Source: Microstegium vimineum (taxonomy: Eukaryota > Streptophyta > Magnoliopsida > Poales > Poaceae). From it: a stretch of DNA of 64,000 bases. A model generated the notes under the pieces. The model ran no database searches. It was not told the DNA's origin and was given only the letters and a program-made list of their open reading frames with translations. A program made the translations under genes and the position numbers. The stretch's first letter is position 1. The number at the start of each line of letters is the position of its first letter. The stretch covers positions 46,551,600 to 46,615,599 of the forward strand of contig CM039122.1 of assembly GCA_022036555.1 (NCBI GenBank), given 5' to 3'. This document shows positions 1-13,054 of the stretch, one piece after another.

Positions 1-3000
1 AGCTACGGGAACAGAACGTATGCAGAGACTCACAGAGTCGCAAGTGGTTGCACCCACGCTACGGCTAAACGAAACACATCCTGTACGTATGTGGTTGGCA
101 CGCCGACGCCGACGCTGACGGCAGTTAACCGCCACGAAAGCGAATTCTTCTCGAGTCCAACGGGTCTACAGTGGTAGTAGCTCACCAGCACAGTGCAGTG
201 AGGTCACTAGATTACGGGGTTCAGGTTCCCTGGCAAATCTCTTGCCCGCCTGACAGGACAGGAGTGACGAGCGACAGAATTTCAACAGAAACCGTCACTA
301 TCTGCTCCGGTAACTAGCTAGCGCCTTATTTCCTCGTGTCTTCGGCGCAAGTGAATTGAGATTGGATCGACCTGATTTCAGTCAAATCGAGTTCCATTTA
401 TTTATCCTCAAATCGACCTCAATTAGCATCCCCAAATTGAGCATCTGACGACTCCAGAATCAACCGGAGGCTCCTCTAAATCTGTGTGGGTCAGTCAAAA
501 CAATCGATCTCTTCTGTCGTACACGTGTAGAACACAACAGACAAATGATTCAATGGCGCCCGTTCGCTTCATGGTCTGAATCGATCTCTTCTGTCACGTC
601 TCGTTCGCTTGATCGTTTCGGTGACGACTGATGTTGTTTTTTACTGTTTTGATGTGAAAGAAAAACACAAACGAACAATACTCCACTTGCCATGGGTTTC
701 TATCTCCACTAGCCATGTGTTTCTATCTGATGGTCCAACTGCTTGGCTGCTCGCCTACGGCTGAAATTTTTGAGATGTAACGCAACCTGTCTAATTCCAG
801 CTGCAATATGCATTGGTCGATGCCTGAAATATTAAAATATTCTCTTCTCTTTTCTAAAAAGTTAATGTTAACGGGTCGACGAATGGACCAAACGAGAATC
901 AGATGTCTGGGCTGCCACATACGGGCCCATGGACTACAAAGAGAATGTTTGGGCAGGAACAGAGAAACCCATCGAATGCCTTGTTTGGGTGGGTATGTGG
1001 CCCATGGACTACAAATATTCTCTTCACGTGATTGGGCCAGCCCAATCCAAAGAAAATAAACCCCACGCGATACAGTAATACGGACACATATGAAATTTAA
1101 GCCTAGGTGTTGATTACGATTTCAACTAGACAGATAAAAAAAGTCCATAGTCTTTATAGTCTACTTATGTAACGTTGGATCATAAAATGGTGCACCACAA
1201 AGTGCTTCGTGCGACATGTCCGCCACAACTAATATACACATGGGTAGCTATTAACTAGAGCAGTTGCAGTTTTAACCTAGAAACTATATATTAGATGTTT
1301 ATATACTCATCAAGTCGTATTGATACTGTATTACGCAAAGAACGGATGGTTTCTTTAGAATATAATCTTGCCCAATTACATGTCTTCTGTCTTGTATCGT
1401 TAATTTCTTATCATGGTTCTCCTGTAAGCATGGTTCTTTGTAGAAGAGACTATTATTTTCTTTTCTCTCTTCCTTGATTTCTATTCCACGTATATACCAT
1501 TTTGCTTAGTTGATATCCAAATTAATGCTAGGACTGTCCTTGCCATAATGCCATCTATGTACGAAAGCGTTTGCCATCATGCTTACGTATCTGACTATCT
1601 GGAGAGATTACTGCAACTCAGCGTGAGGAATTGCCTTGTGAGAATCGACATCGCTGCACCGTAGGCTGGAGCTGTGCTGTACCCTCAAACTGGTCCAACC
1701 TCCATTAATAAAGTTATAAAAAGGTTTCTTTCTGTGTTTATTTTCTCGAAACAAGCTTATAATTTTATTTTTTTGGCTAAACTTTTCCAGGACAGTGTTC
1801 TTGCCAATGGCTTGCTTGCTATTGCGATCGTAGCCGTCCATGCCGCAAGCCAGCAACATGCCATGAGCCCATAACTAATCATACTGCATGCCTGATGAAA
1901 GCTTCTTCCTTTTTTTAATACACGAGTAACCTCCCCTCGTTCAGTCGTTTGTGGTCTGAGAAGGCAGCAAGAAAGGACATGCCGCAGCAGCAGCAGCAGA
2001 ACAAATATCCCTCCTAGTGGACAGGGAGATCATGGGATATCTTAAACAAATCCTTGCGCATCAGAGGAGCAGGACAAAGGTTAGCTTTTGGCGTCCGATA
2101 GCGGGAAATGGAGCACATGCGGCGAATGGGACGCGAGACTGAAGATTTCTCCTTAAAAAAGAATTAGGACGGATCAGGATCCTGCGCCAACAGCTATTAG
2201 CCATGGATGGATCATGGATGCTATCGGAAATTGATCCCGCCCGGCTCGAGTATGACTAGACTAGCTAGGCAAACAGTTTCAGCAGTACGAAGCCACGAAG
2301 GTGCAGAGCACAGGAGACGCACATGATCGAGGTCAGCCAGCCTGCTTTGGAACTTGGTTTAGCCTGACGCCTGACGATGGGACACCAACAACGAATGATA
2401 CCTGTACTGTACTATAACAGGATGCCTGATGATGCATTCTAGGCCAGACTAACATGGTTTTTGGAGTCTCGAGGGTAAATCCAATGGTTGTAACGTGATA
2501 AGTTAAACAATGGTTGCAGTAACAGTGCGCCGAGAAAATGGAGGACAGCCAGGCATGCTTGAGTAGTTAGCTTCTGATCAGCTTCAACAATGATAGATGA
2601 TGATTTGGTGCAAATTCTTCAGCTATACTCCTATATATATGAGCTATGTCACTGTAGCATATTACCAGGAGGAGACAGGAGTCCAGAACTTCTTCAATCG
2701 CTGCTAATAGAGCTTCCAGAGAGCCTTTTATGCTTTGGAGCCAGCATAACATGGCCGATTGTGCGTGCCACATCGCACTGCATTCCCTGATCCTCAATAA
2801 TGATAGAACGTGCCCATGCCTGGCAGAAAATTAAGTGCGCAGGAAAGCAACCTATTATCTATCTAATAATATTAAATCCTTTACAAACTATAATATGTTT
2901 TGACTTTTCTAGATACATTGTTTTTTATATATATAGCAAATATAACATGTGAAAAAACAAAAACCTCTTTTAATCAGAACAGGATGAGTAATTTAAAAGC

Positions 3001-4334
3001 CTAAGTTTTGGCTTTGACTTCATCGATCGGTGGCTTTCGTTTTTCATTGCTGTTCATACCATGTGTGGTGTGGCTAGGTTTGTTCTTCCTGTACCTGTCT
3101 TCAAAACAGTACCATTCCATGTACAGTTCCCGGACATCCAAAAGGGCACGCCCTGTTCTCTCTTGCTCATGTTGCCTGTGGATAAACGCTACGCATCCGT
3201 GATAAAATTAGCTTGTGGTATGATCTTAATAAACTAAGTGACGTGACATGTACATGTACAACGTCAAACATAGGGTCGTGCTATTTGAAACTAGCATGGT
3301 TAAATTAAATTTTGCTCGTGCTAGAAACACCAGGGCAAAAAAAGTACTAGTTTAGTTTGGATGTGGGAGGTAGTTACTCTTTCCCAAATTATCCAGTTCG
3401 GGTGAAAAGAAAGGTGGGTAAAAACAGTGTATCTGAGGGAGGACATAGAATTACCCTCTCTTGAAAGGACAGATGTTGCATTCTCATTTTCATTACATGA
3501 GAGTAGCAATTCCCCAAGTATCTTGGAATCATTATCCGCTGTCCTTTTCGTTATTTCCGAAGAAAACGGAAACAGGTACGCATCAATTCGCAGCTGTACT
3601 ATAGTTGAAGTTTTATGTTAGTGTGTAAGACTTGAAAGCCTTGCTGGTGGACGATAGCAGCTGTCTCACGCTTAAAGTCTTAAACCTTGACCACACACAA
3701 AAAAAGAATTAAATGAAATCCTGAAATGATAATTTAAATTGTATGGTAGGACTGGACTGTCTGCGGCAGCAATACGTACGTATGAACTTTTTCCCATGAA
3801 GATGCCTATGACCGACCCTTGTTGGTGGGCATTTTAAATTACCTTTCATAATGATAGATGTGGATAATTTTGATACTTAGAAGGTTATTTTAAATTTCCT
3901 TGCATAATACGTAGATATAGTTAATTTAGATGCATTTTTTTTTTAAAAGGAGGGGGCTCAAGCGGTGAAGCGCTGAAGCCTCATCCAATCCGGATCCGTC
4001 GGCGAATACACGAGATCAGAACAACGCCAGTAATACGGGTGCAAAGAAATAACCTTTAGTTACATCTCTAATTCTTTTTAGTTAAAATATTTGTATTACT
4101 CTTTAAAAATTTGAAAGAAATAGTATAAATATTTGAACTAATATAAAAAGATTTAGAGGTACATATAGGTCACTCGTTTACAATGGAGCAAGTAGTCAAG
4201 TACGAGTCTACAGGATGGAAGAGGGACGCAACGCAACCTCGAATACGAACGTGCGCATCAATTCCTCTGCTAACGTGACTTGGTGCGTGCCTACTAAGCA
4301 CGCAATAAACGCTCCGAGCAGATTGCTTAGACGT

Positions 4335-4645
4335 CGGAACTCGGAAAAAAATTCTATGCAGACGTGCTGCACGCCATCACCCGGAACTCGGAAAAAAATT
4401 CTATGCAGACGTGCTGCACGCCATCACCCGTGCAGCACGGGTGGGATGTCGTTGATTTCTCTTCTGTTGGTCTTCGTTGCCGCACGATCAAATTTCTTGG
4501 GCCGGTGGTTGCAGTTATGGGCTTGTTGATGCGGTATTGATCCAACGCGTGGACGGCGCTGATGCGGTGTTGCACGGGTGACGGCGTGCAGCACGTCTGC
4601 ATAGAATGTTTTTTCAACTCGGAAAAAAATTCTATGCAGACGTCC
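4335..4645. repeat. 47-bp tandem duplication with an inverted copy (fold-back)
   Basis: A 47-bp unit beginning CGGAACTCGG and ending GCCATCACC is present twice in perfect tandem (4,335-4,381 and 4,382-4,428). A near-complete inverted copy lies at about 4,572-4,622, and a fourth, truncated direct copy at about 4,616-4,645. The unit carries its own small palindrome around GTGCAGCACGGG. The arrangement could fold into a large hairpin with a ~140-bp loop. It may be the end of an unrecognised fold-back or MITE-type element. Confidence 0.75.
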
Positions 4646-4801
4646 GCCGACCCTTCCTCAGCACAAGCAGCGGGGGTACGGTGGTTGACCTGCTCAAGCG
4701 GCCCAATCAAAGCCAAGGTCGTTGTCCAACAGGTACTTCCCACAATTATGTGTTGGGATACCAACTATCCCAACCATATAGTCTGCTTCAAGATCTGTGC
4801 T

Positions 4802-4884
4802 GCAACATCTAGGACAGGTGAGACAACAACTGGGGTGGGATGAGCAACAACTAGGACAAGTGGGACAACATTTGGGATAGATAG
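4802..4884. repeat. Short degenerate tandem repeat, about 21-bp unit, four copies
   Basis: Four imperfect units of roughly 20-22 bp follow the pattern CAACAACTAGGACAAGTGGG. They look like a minisatellite. No coding or regulatory role is visible. Confidence 0.55.
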
Positions 4885-5681
4885 AGGACCAGGGATAAAA
4901 GGTGATGCAACACACAGTTGTGAGAACGATGATGCCCCCCGAGTCGCTGGCCAGTGGCTGCGGCCAGCCGAGGAGGGCACGACGTCGCGCACCGCGGGCG
5001 ACACGCGAGCGCCTAGAGCGCTCCGCTGGGCTGGTGGTGGTGCGATCAGACGTGCGTGCTCACGCGCTGGCTGCCATGCCAGTTTGCAGTCCCCCCCTCG
5101 CGTGCGCATCCCACGCGGTGCCCGTGCCCGAGACTGGCGACTGGCTGCCCGGATCGGAGGCGCCAGCGGGGCGAAAAGCGGTGCGCGGATGCGTCCAAAA
5201 CTGGCCTTTTTGCTCCATTTTTCCCCGTCCTCCCCTCGATCTCCCCAGCACGCAAATCCCCGGCGGGCGATTCGGTGGATCCACCCTCTGACCCTGCCGC
5301 ATCTCCACTCCACTCCTCCTCCGTCCAATTGGCTTGCATGATTGGAAAACCGCGCATTAATTATGTAGTAGGAGAGTGGCCATTTGCACCAGATGGCGTG
5401 AATCAGCCTAGTACTGATCTCACTCGCTCCGGCTTGCTTGTGAGCTCTGCACTCTTCCTCCGAATTAAACAATGGGATTTTGTTCCCCCCTCTCTCCGTT
5501 TGATTTGGTTTGATTGATGACAAAAATGAACTTTCCAGAGTTGATGACAACGATGTCATTTTTTTTTTCTTTGTCATGTTCACTTCAATCAAAGACTAAT
5601 AAAGTTGTAATATACTAGCAAGTGATATTTTTTAGAAGAAGAAGAAATAAAATTGTAGTGTGTGCCAAGACGGGAAATTAA

Positions 5682-6492
5682 GAGTGTGTTTGGTTCATGT
5701 TTTAGATGTGGCCTAGCTAGGAAACTAAGCCTGCACAACTTTAGCCTGGCTTTGGCAATACAAGATGTACTTGTTTGGTTGCATTCACTGCTGAAGCCTG
5801 GCTTAGAAATGGCATGTTTGGTTATCTGCTTTTCTTTGCATACAATCACCGTATCTTTCAGATGGTATGGTTACCCTATGGGACATTTTGTCGAACACTT
5901 GGTAGCTCATATGTGCAGAGGGGTCCCTGGATGAACCATCATCGTGCACTTCCTGCCGGAGACATCGCTGATGTGCCGCATGATTCCAACCGCGCCCCTG
6001 CCGGTGCTCCTTCGCCCTCGCCCCCCAATCGATGGAGTAGCCATGGTGCCTCTCCTCCTCCGCCCCCTCGCCATTGCCTCTGCTCGGCAGAAGACGGACT
6101 CGAGCATCTTGATGCCGGGATGGAGTAGCGGTGCATGGAGGAGGTAGAGGCTGGTCGGGCGAGCCGGCGAGGATCTTGACGCCGGGATGGAGTAGCGCGG
6201 TGGATGTGTGTGCGGACGACGCGAGCACGCGGACCTTCGAGGACAACGCTAGTGGGTGCGGACCTCCGAGCATGGCCCCCGACGCGGTGAAGGAGCAGCG
6301 GGAGGTGACAGGAGCGTTGGCCAAGCCTGGCTACGCGGAAACGAGCATCCACTCCGTTTCCACTAAGCCTGGCTAGCTGCTCTCTTTTGGCTTACCTAAG
6401 CCTGGCTAAATACTCTGTGCAGCCAACCAAACATGACTCGGGTGCATTAGGCAAGCCTGGTTGAGGCCTAAGCCACTCAACCAAACACACTC
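5682..6492. mobile_element. PIF/Harbinger-type non-autonomous element, 811 bp
   Basis: The ends are perfect inverted repeats, GAGTGTGTTTGG on the left and CCAAACACACTC on the right. They are flanked by a 3-bp TAA target duplication (5,679-5,681 and 6,493-6,495), which is the signature of the PIF/Harbinger (Tourist) superfamily. The subterminal regions repeat AGCCTGGCT-type motifs on both sides. The core at 5,930-6,350 is GC-rich and contains a ~67-bp imperfect duplication, with GCCGGGATGGAGTAGCG at about 6,113 and 6,180. No transposase is seen, so the element would need one supplied in trans. The GC-rich core could be captured host sequence, but I do not recognise it. Confidence 0.75.
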
Positions 6493-6495
6493 TAA

Positions 6496-7345
6496 ATGCT
6501 CCCACGCATGCAACTGGCTTAGGTTCTGGCTGTCAGTGGGTCAACAGACCGGACGCATGATCCATCCTCCCAATGCATATTCCAGATTTCACATGCAACT
6601 AGACTTCACTACAAGAGCATCCCTGCACGTACGTTGGCCAGCGTAGGTATATTTGTATGGCTTGTCTGCTCATACACCCCCGTTGTTCCTCCTCCATACA
6701 GTGTCTGCCTCGCCTACTGCTAGTAGTACGTACAATTGGATACAAAAGCGATCTTCTGTCGCGTAGCACCTTTCAGCACGACCAACCGATACTCCCATAT
6801 GCATAGAATCAAGGGAATCCTAAGCTAATTTGCATGTCCAATTGCTGTAAGAAAACTTGCACAACTCGTACTACCTATCCCTCTCCATACACATATACTA
6901 CTGCTACTACACGAACTTTGGAATTTGGGTGCTCTCGACGATAGCTGCGTTTCCCGATCGACGGATCGATCGGAGTGCATGCAATGCAAGTGGGCAGGAG
7001 ATAGCGACAGGATAAGAGAAGGGGCCGGCGCCAAGTGGAACAAGGCTGTCTGGCTGTGGCTGGCTTTATGATCCAAAGCTCGTAGCGCCCATGCTGCCGG
7101 CTGGCTAGACCCCATGACCCGCCCATTTCATGCCCATCAAGCAAGCCCGATCCAGCATGCCAGTTTAATTTCTTCAGAGGAATAATGAGAAAGATCAGAT
7201 CGATCAGCATAAGTCCAGAAGGTACCGAAGGAGTTCGTCCATTGTTCTGACGACTAGATATAACGTTGCGATCCGGTTAGATGTTATATAGAAAATTAAA
7301 GCAGCGCGCGGAAAGCAACACATCACAAATTAAAAACGTTGCCAA
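6496..7345. other. Intergenic, nothing recognised
   Basis: Between the Harbinger-type element and the left end of the CACTA transposon there are only short overlapping frames on the minus strand (6,825-7,210), without a recognisable domain or splice structure. Confidence 0.4.
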
Positions 7346-7360
7346 CACTAGTACAGAACA

Positions 7361-7585
7361 CGTCTTTGTTTCCGGTTGGGAAACCCCTTTACTCACGGTT
7401 TCCCAACCGTGAACACGAATGCGGGACTAAAGGGACTAAAGGTGACACCCTGGAACCGGGACTAAAGAAGGCCCTTTAGTCCCGGTTCGTAATAAGAACC
7501 GGGAGTAAAGGGTCCTTCCCCACGTGCAGCATTGCTGCCACCTTTAGTCTCGGTTCTTATTACAAACCGGGACTACAGGTCCGTC
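7361..7585. repeat. Left subterminal repeat array of the CACTA element
   Basis: Several direct and inverted copies of GGGACTAAAG / CTTTAGTCCCGG are visible, including a long hairpin around GTTCGTAATAAGAACCGGG at about 7,485-7,510. In CACTA elements such subterminal motifs are the binding sites of the TNPA-type protein. Assigning that role here is by family analogy. Confidence 0.8.
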
Positions 7586-8114
7586 TTTTTTTGTCCTTTT
7601 TTTTCTTTTTTCTTTTTGGTTTCTTTTCATTTCATATTAGCTAGGGTTTTAGAATATGTTTTCGAAGGCGCATTCTATGCTGCTATATATATACGCGTAT
7701 ATATTTTGAGCATATATAAAGGACATAATTGTAGTACGAAACTATATATATATATATATACTAGAGAGGTAATTAATATTACACAATATATATACACACG
7801 AGATATGTCTTTGATACGATATTGGATAACATCTAATACAAATTAGACTTAATCTTGGTTGGGCAAGATTTTTTTCTTTTGGGTCGTAGTAGTGCTCTCC
7901 ATTGGGTTGTATGACTTCGTCCACAATAAATCCTGCAATCGTCTCGACAATTGCATTGATCTTGTTTGATTGTAGAACCTTTGCCGCCAACCAATCAGAC
8001 TTCAATTTGAATCAAAGTAAAGAAAATGTATTAGTATATATATATATATATATATATATATGACTAACTACGAATAGGTACCAACAATAGTAAGAAATCA
8101 ATTGTGAAACATAC

Positions 8115-11100
8115 CTTAAGCTTCTCTAGTCTAGGTCTACTCGTACACGCCTTGATGAACTCACAAACATAGTATCCGCACAAATTATTCCCCGGTTCCT
8201 GCCGCAAACACCACTTTACGAGAAAAAGAAACCTCTCGTTATCTAGTGAAGACACACTCACATTATCAAGTTCATGAAAACTATATATATATATATAGCT
8301 AGTAGTACTTACTTGGGTTAACACTACGTTCAGTGGCGCTTTACGATCAATGCGGTGATCTTGAATGAATTTTTCCCAAACACTAGCAATAAAGTTTTGA
8401 AGATTGTTAATTAACCTTCAAGATTTAAGAGAGCAATAAAGAATTTGGTTCGTGACCGATATTAAATTACCTCTGGATAATGTCTATCATGTATTGATAA
8501 TCGGCTCGATCTTTTCTCAACGAGTCTAATATTATTAACCGATTATTGTCCACATAGATGACCATCAAGATCCAGTGAAAGCTGCACATATGTTTATAGC
8601 ATATGAAGTCATATAATTCAATAACTATATATGGGTCAAGTAATTAAGGGAAATAAAATGTGCACACTAGCTTGAAGTTATACGGGAAGAGTATCGATTT
8701 CTTGTTCTTTTGGTGAACTAAGAACCTCATGAGATTCTTCTCTACTTGAGGTCGCCAATTAGACTCGGGAGTAACTTGGTCTTTGAATACAATGTATGGA
8801 TCAACAAAACCGATAGTATTGTCCTTTATTTTTCTGAACCTGTTCATCTCATGTCTACATACATATATAGTGTAAGGATGACTCTATATATACAACACAT
8901 GCAAGTTACTTTAGTAATAATAGAAACAATGCAATCACACTTACAGTCAAAAGCAGCCGAGGAGAGATTTGTCGAGGGCATCATGGTGGCATAGTTGGTG
9001 TAGTTCTGAGAAGTTAATATGTATGATGTCATCGCCACGGAAGAAGTGTCGTTGTCTGACTCTGAGAAGTAGCCATTGCTCGTTCCTTTTACATGCCTCT
9101 AAGTACCACTTGTTCAACATGTACATTTGTGTGTCGTGATCTCTTTGTGCGGCATCAGGGTTGAATAAACTATTGCCATATTTATAAATCTTCCAAGGAT
9201 CAACTTCTAGGGCAGAGTCGATTTCGCCACCATAGAGAATTTGGTTTATTTCAAGACCAGTTTCGACGTAGAAAGTAGCAAGTTGCTGTATGTTGACCTC
9301 TCCAGCTTCGTTCATAAATGTTCCATACTCATTACGAACAACTAGAATTTGGTTTTGATGAGTCTCCGAGTTGTGCAACCTCTTTCCCTGCTTTCTTCTT
9401 ACTTGTCGTCGCCGCCTTCATGAGAGTGCGGTCATAGTCTGTTGCTGGCGGTGGCTTACGAGCTTCACGCATCTCTTTCTTCTTTTGCTCCAGCTTCTTT
9501 CTTAGTTCTTTCTGAAGAACGTAGTGCGGCTTTGGAGGGTTTCGCCTAGCTCGTTCTCTTTCTTCATTGTCCCTTTTCAATTTTGCAAAGAACTCTGCCA
9601 CTTCTTCTTTAGAAGTAGCCATAATTTCTTCATCCGTCTTTTCATAAGGCAGCTTCTGGAGGAATAGGCTTTGTTTTACTCCCGGAGGCTGCCCTCTTCG
9701 CCGATTGGGATGAAGACTTTGTCGATTGTGACGGGGCAGACCTCTTAGCCGCAGACTTCTTTGTCAACTCAGGCTGAGGTGGCGGAGGGGTTAGAGACCT
9801 CCTTACCGGTGATGGAGATCGCCTTGGAGACGACTGCTGCGGCGGCGGTGTTGGAGACCTCCTTGCCGGTGTTGGAGATCGCCTTGGAGACGGCTGCGGC
9901 GGCGGCGGCGTTGGAGACCTCCTTGCTGGTGTTGGAGATCTTCGCCTTGGAGACGGCTGTTGTGGTGTTGGAGACCTCGTCCTTGGAGACAGATGTTGTG
10001 GCGGTGGCGTTGGAGACCTCCTCGGAGCACTATGCTGATCCAAGGACCTGCTGCTATATATGACAAAACAAAATTAGAGAACATGAGTACTTTATACTTG
10101 TTTAGTCAGTATATACAATTGCTCGCAACACTATCATGCGTGCCTATGGTGAGTTAGTTTAGGAGGCGATGCCCCCAGAATAACAATGTATCTCTTGCGC
10201 CATAGAATAAATGCATGCTCCGCTTCTCCGAGAGTCTTCTCCCCATCACCTCCTGGAATGTCAAGAGTCACTCTGTTGCATCCTTTAAGAACTCTATCCA
10301 CGGAGACGCTAGCATATCCAGGTGGTATTATTTGGCAATGCATTCTTGGTGTTCTAGTAGGGTCAATAGGGGAGACAACACCGGCAACAACCATGATGCT
10401 GCCATTATCCTTTGGAACGTGCAGCTCACATGCGGTAAGAGGTACAGTAATGTCATCCACAGGGAAGCGCAAGCCTACATCATCTGGTAGCTCTGTGGAA
10501 GCACACCTACTTAGAATTTGGTTAGTAGGGCTACCTCCCGGCTATGATGCTGACCGTCCTTGGGAAATATTAGTCAATGCTATTTGCACTTGTTGTTTAA
10601 TTTCTTCCTGCATCCTCGACTCATTAGTTTTTTCTCAGTCCTGAGATTCAAGCACCGCCATCTCCAACCTTCGCAACCGCTTGTTCTCCTCATCCTTCTT
10701 TCTCTGACGACTTCTGTATGTGCCTCTGTCCTCAGGAAAGCCATGCTGCCAAGAGATGGTCCCTTTGCCTCTTGTTCTTCCACCGTATTCAGCTGTTTGG
10801 AGGGCATATGTTAGTTCATCCTTTTCTCTGTTGGGCTTGAACGCACCACTAGCAGCAGCCATTATATCCCGACAAAGTCTTTCTGCTGCCTCTCGAATCC
10901 TTTCACCATACACTAACCCTCCGGTTTCTAGGTTAAGTGATCCACCATGCGCAAAGAACCAATTCTTACAGCGTTCGGGTCAATCAAGTGAAGCTGGTAT
11001 GATCTGATTTTCATGTAGCATTGATTCTACCTTTTCCCACTTTACCTTGGCAGTCTTGTAGCCACCTGACCCCAAGTGATGGTGGTATTTCTTTTGTTGG

Positions 11101-11558
11101 GCGTTCTGTCGGTTCCTTCGTGTCCGCTCTGTATCCTCTTCTGATGTCTTGTATTGCACAAATTCATCCCAATAAGGCCTCAACTTTGATAGCGGACCCC
11201 TAGTTTTGAAATTTGGTGTCACATTCTTCTTAACATAATCATTGTATAGCTTTTTCTTCCAAGACTGGAACATGATGACCATCTTCTTCATAGCCCACTT
11301 CTTAACTAACTCCTTCATATCAGCATCATCTGTTTCAAGCATGAAATGTTGGAGAAGATCATCCCAGATAAGGGTCTTGTCTAAATTAGAGACAAAACTA
11401 ATATGAGGAGCATTTGTCTTCTCTTTCCATTCCCGGGCATTGATCGGCAGTCTGTCCCTTACTAGGTAACCACAGTGGTTAACAAATTTCTTCGCATGTT
11501 CTCCAAGTGGTTCTCCCATAGTTTTATTGAACTTTGTTATTATGTAACAACCCACCAC
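8115..11558 (-). CDS. CACTA second gene: plant transposase-like region, Pro/Arg-rich linker and Ulp1 cysteine protease
   Basis: A multi-exon gene that reads right to left. The first part (11,558-10,980) is the Lys/Trp-rich region typical of plant En/Spm 'transposase 24' proteins. Further pieces lie at 10,913-10,635 and 10,472-10,134, followed by a Ser-Pro-Arg repeat linker (10,043-9,642) and a charged coiled-coil-like stretch (9,622-9,332). The C-terminal half is a Ulp1/SENP-type peptidase: a conserved lead-in (9,378-8,947), FHWILMVIYVD with the catalytic His (about 8,577), Asp in LDSL (about 8,526), Gln (about 8,201) and Cys in LCGYYVCEF (about 8,180). The full His-Asp-Gln-Cys set is therefore present. 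Such proteases normally cleave SUMO or related modifiers, and their job in CACTA elements is not established. Exact exon borders are not resolved, so the span is approximate and the gene may be damaged. Confidence 0.65.
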
Positions 11559-13050
11559 CGGCTTTGCCGGGCCTCGTACCTTTCGACTCGTCGTCGATCC
11601 AGAGGGCTACACACACAATGCAGACATATACATTAATTAATCACCAATATGTATATATTAGCTACATAGAAGATGGATTAATTAATTAATCAAGTATATA
11701 TATACCTCGCCAGTGATGTCATCTTGCAAGACATTTTCTGGTTCATTTCCTAGATTCAAGTATTGACTCCCGGGTCATCCGCCTCAGCATTATCATCGTC
11801 CGCGGGGGCGGATGAGTTGATAAGATCCATCATGGCATCCTCCATCGCGTCCTCATTGGGGTCGTCCATATCTAAAGTATATATACATGAATAAATTTAA
11901 ATTCTAATAATGAAGGATGATATCTACCTAGCTAATTAATATACATGAATTATAAGTCTATCTCAAATTCATAGGTTGAGAGGTGAAAAATTGTAGACTT
12001 TATTTAACGAATTCTATGGATTATTCTTCCACAACTATAGTTTATACTATGGATTATATTCAATTCCACAACAACTATAGTTATTATTTATAATATGAAT
12101 TCAATTCTGGGAATTCTAAGGATCACACACACACATTTACATTTCTTAAAAATGAAGGCATATAAATTAGAATTGTGTATATCAAAGGAAAAGGGAAAGC
12201 ATTTAGATATACATATATACATTTAAATGCCAACAGTGAATTAAAATGAAGACATATTCACATTTCTTAAAAATGAAGGCATATTCACATTTCTTAAAAA
12301 TGAAGGCATTTACATTATATAAGCCATTAACAAAAACATTGAAGGCATTAACAAAAACATGAAAAGAGGCATTATATAGCATTTAGATATACACTCTCCA
12401 TTTATATATGACATTTAAATATAATTAAACATTTATATATGACATTTAGATATACGCACACTGCAACACACCCACCACCAGAGAGAGATCGATGAGAGGC
12501 CGACTGGCGGCGAGGAGGAAGGCCGGGTCAGGCACGGCTACGCGCGCGGAGCTAGGGGCGGCCGGATCGGGGACGCCGGAGACGCCGGAGGCCGCGCGCG
12601 GAGATGCTGGTGGCGCGGCGTGGCGCCGCCGGCAGACGGATGGCCGGCGAGCGGTGGCCGGCACGCGTCGTGGAGGGCCGGTGCGGTCGGATCGGGGACG
12701 CCGCCGGAGGCCTGGGCGGTTGAGACAGTCGGGCGCGCGGCGGACGACGCGCATGATGTCGGGGCGCCGCCGTACGGGGCCGGGGTGGGCCGCGCGCGAC
12801 ACATAGACGACGTAGAGGCGGTGGCCGCTGTGGACGTGCTGGGCGGCGGTGGTGGCCGGTCTACGGCGCAGCGGCGGCGGCGCGCACGGAGCTTGCTCGG
12901 GCGAGCGTCCGGGAGGCGGAGAGCCGGAGGAGGGCGTTGGGGCGCCGCCGGCAGTCGAGACGATGGCGGCGGAGGAGGGCGCGGCATATTGTGATGAGCT
13001 GAGGACTTAGCGCGGATCGAGCGGGGGGGCGCAGGGACGGGGGCTTTGTA
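11559..13050. other. Internal CACTA spacer: AT-rich part then GC-rich block
   Basis: 11,560-12,480 is AT-rich, with a short duplicated segment (CACATTTCTTAAAAATGAAGG repeated at about 12,260 and 12,285). 12,480-13,020 is very GC-rich and gives long overlapping ORFs on both strands, none with a recognisable domain. It may be the first exon or promoter of the Ulp1-containing gene, or the terminal region of a nested element. Confidence 0.4.
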
Positions 13051-13054
13051 GTCC

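Larger units (their letters stand above)
1..5678. other. Intergenic stretch, no gene recognised
   Basis: Only short unsupported reading frames occur here. The composition is mixed AT-rich, with a GC-rich patch at about 4,900-5,350 whose overlapping ORFs on both strands look compositional. Small visible structures are a 17-bp direct repeat, GGCCCATGGACTACAAA, at about 925 and 1,000, and the repeat cluster at 4,335-4,645 listed separately. No transposon ends or splice-consistent exon chain were found in the first 4 kb. Confidence 0.5.

Noticed and set aside
2567..2797. Minus-strand ORF with WHAQSAMLCWLQSIKGSLEALL, vaguely like a plant DUF241-type helix
   Set aside because: Too short, no flanking exons with matching phase, and the similarity is only impressionistic.
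4765..5592. 275-aa minus-strand ORF in a GC-rich patch
   Set aside because: No domain is seen, several frames are open in the same place on both strands, and it runs through a degenerate minisatellite.
10186..10644. 152-aa plus-strand ORF inside the CACTA second gene
   Set aside because: It is the antisense shadow of the minus-strand coding segments at 10,134-10,913.
12446..12994. Overlapping 104-149-aa ORFs on both strands
   Set aside because: Extreme GC content opens all frames and no recognisable domain is present. Kept only as a GC-rich block.
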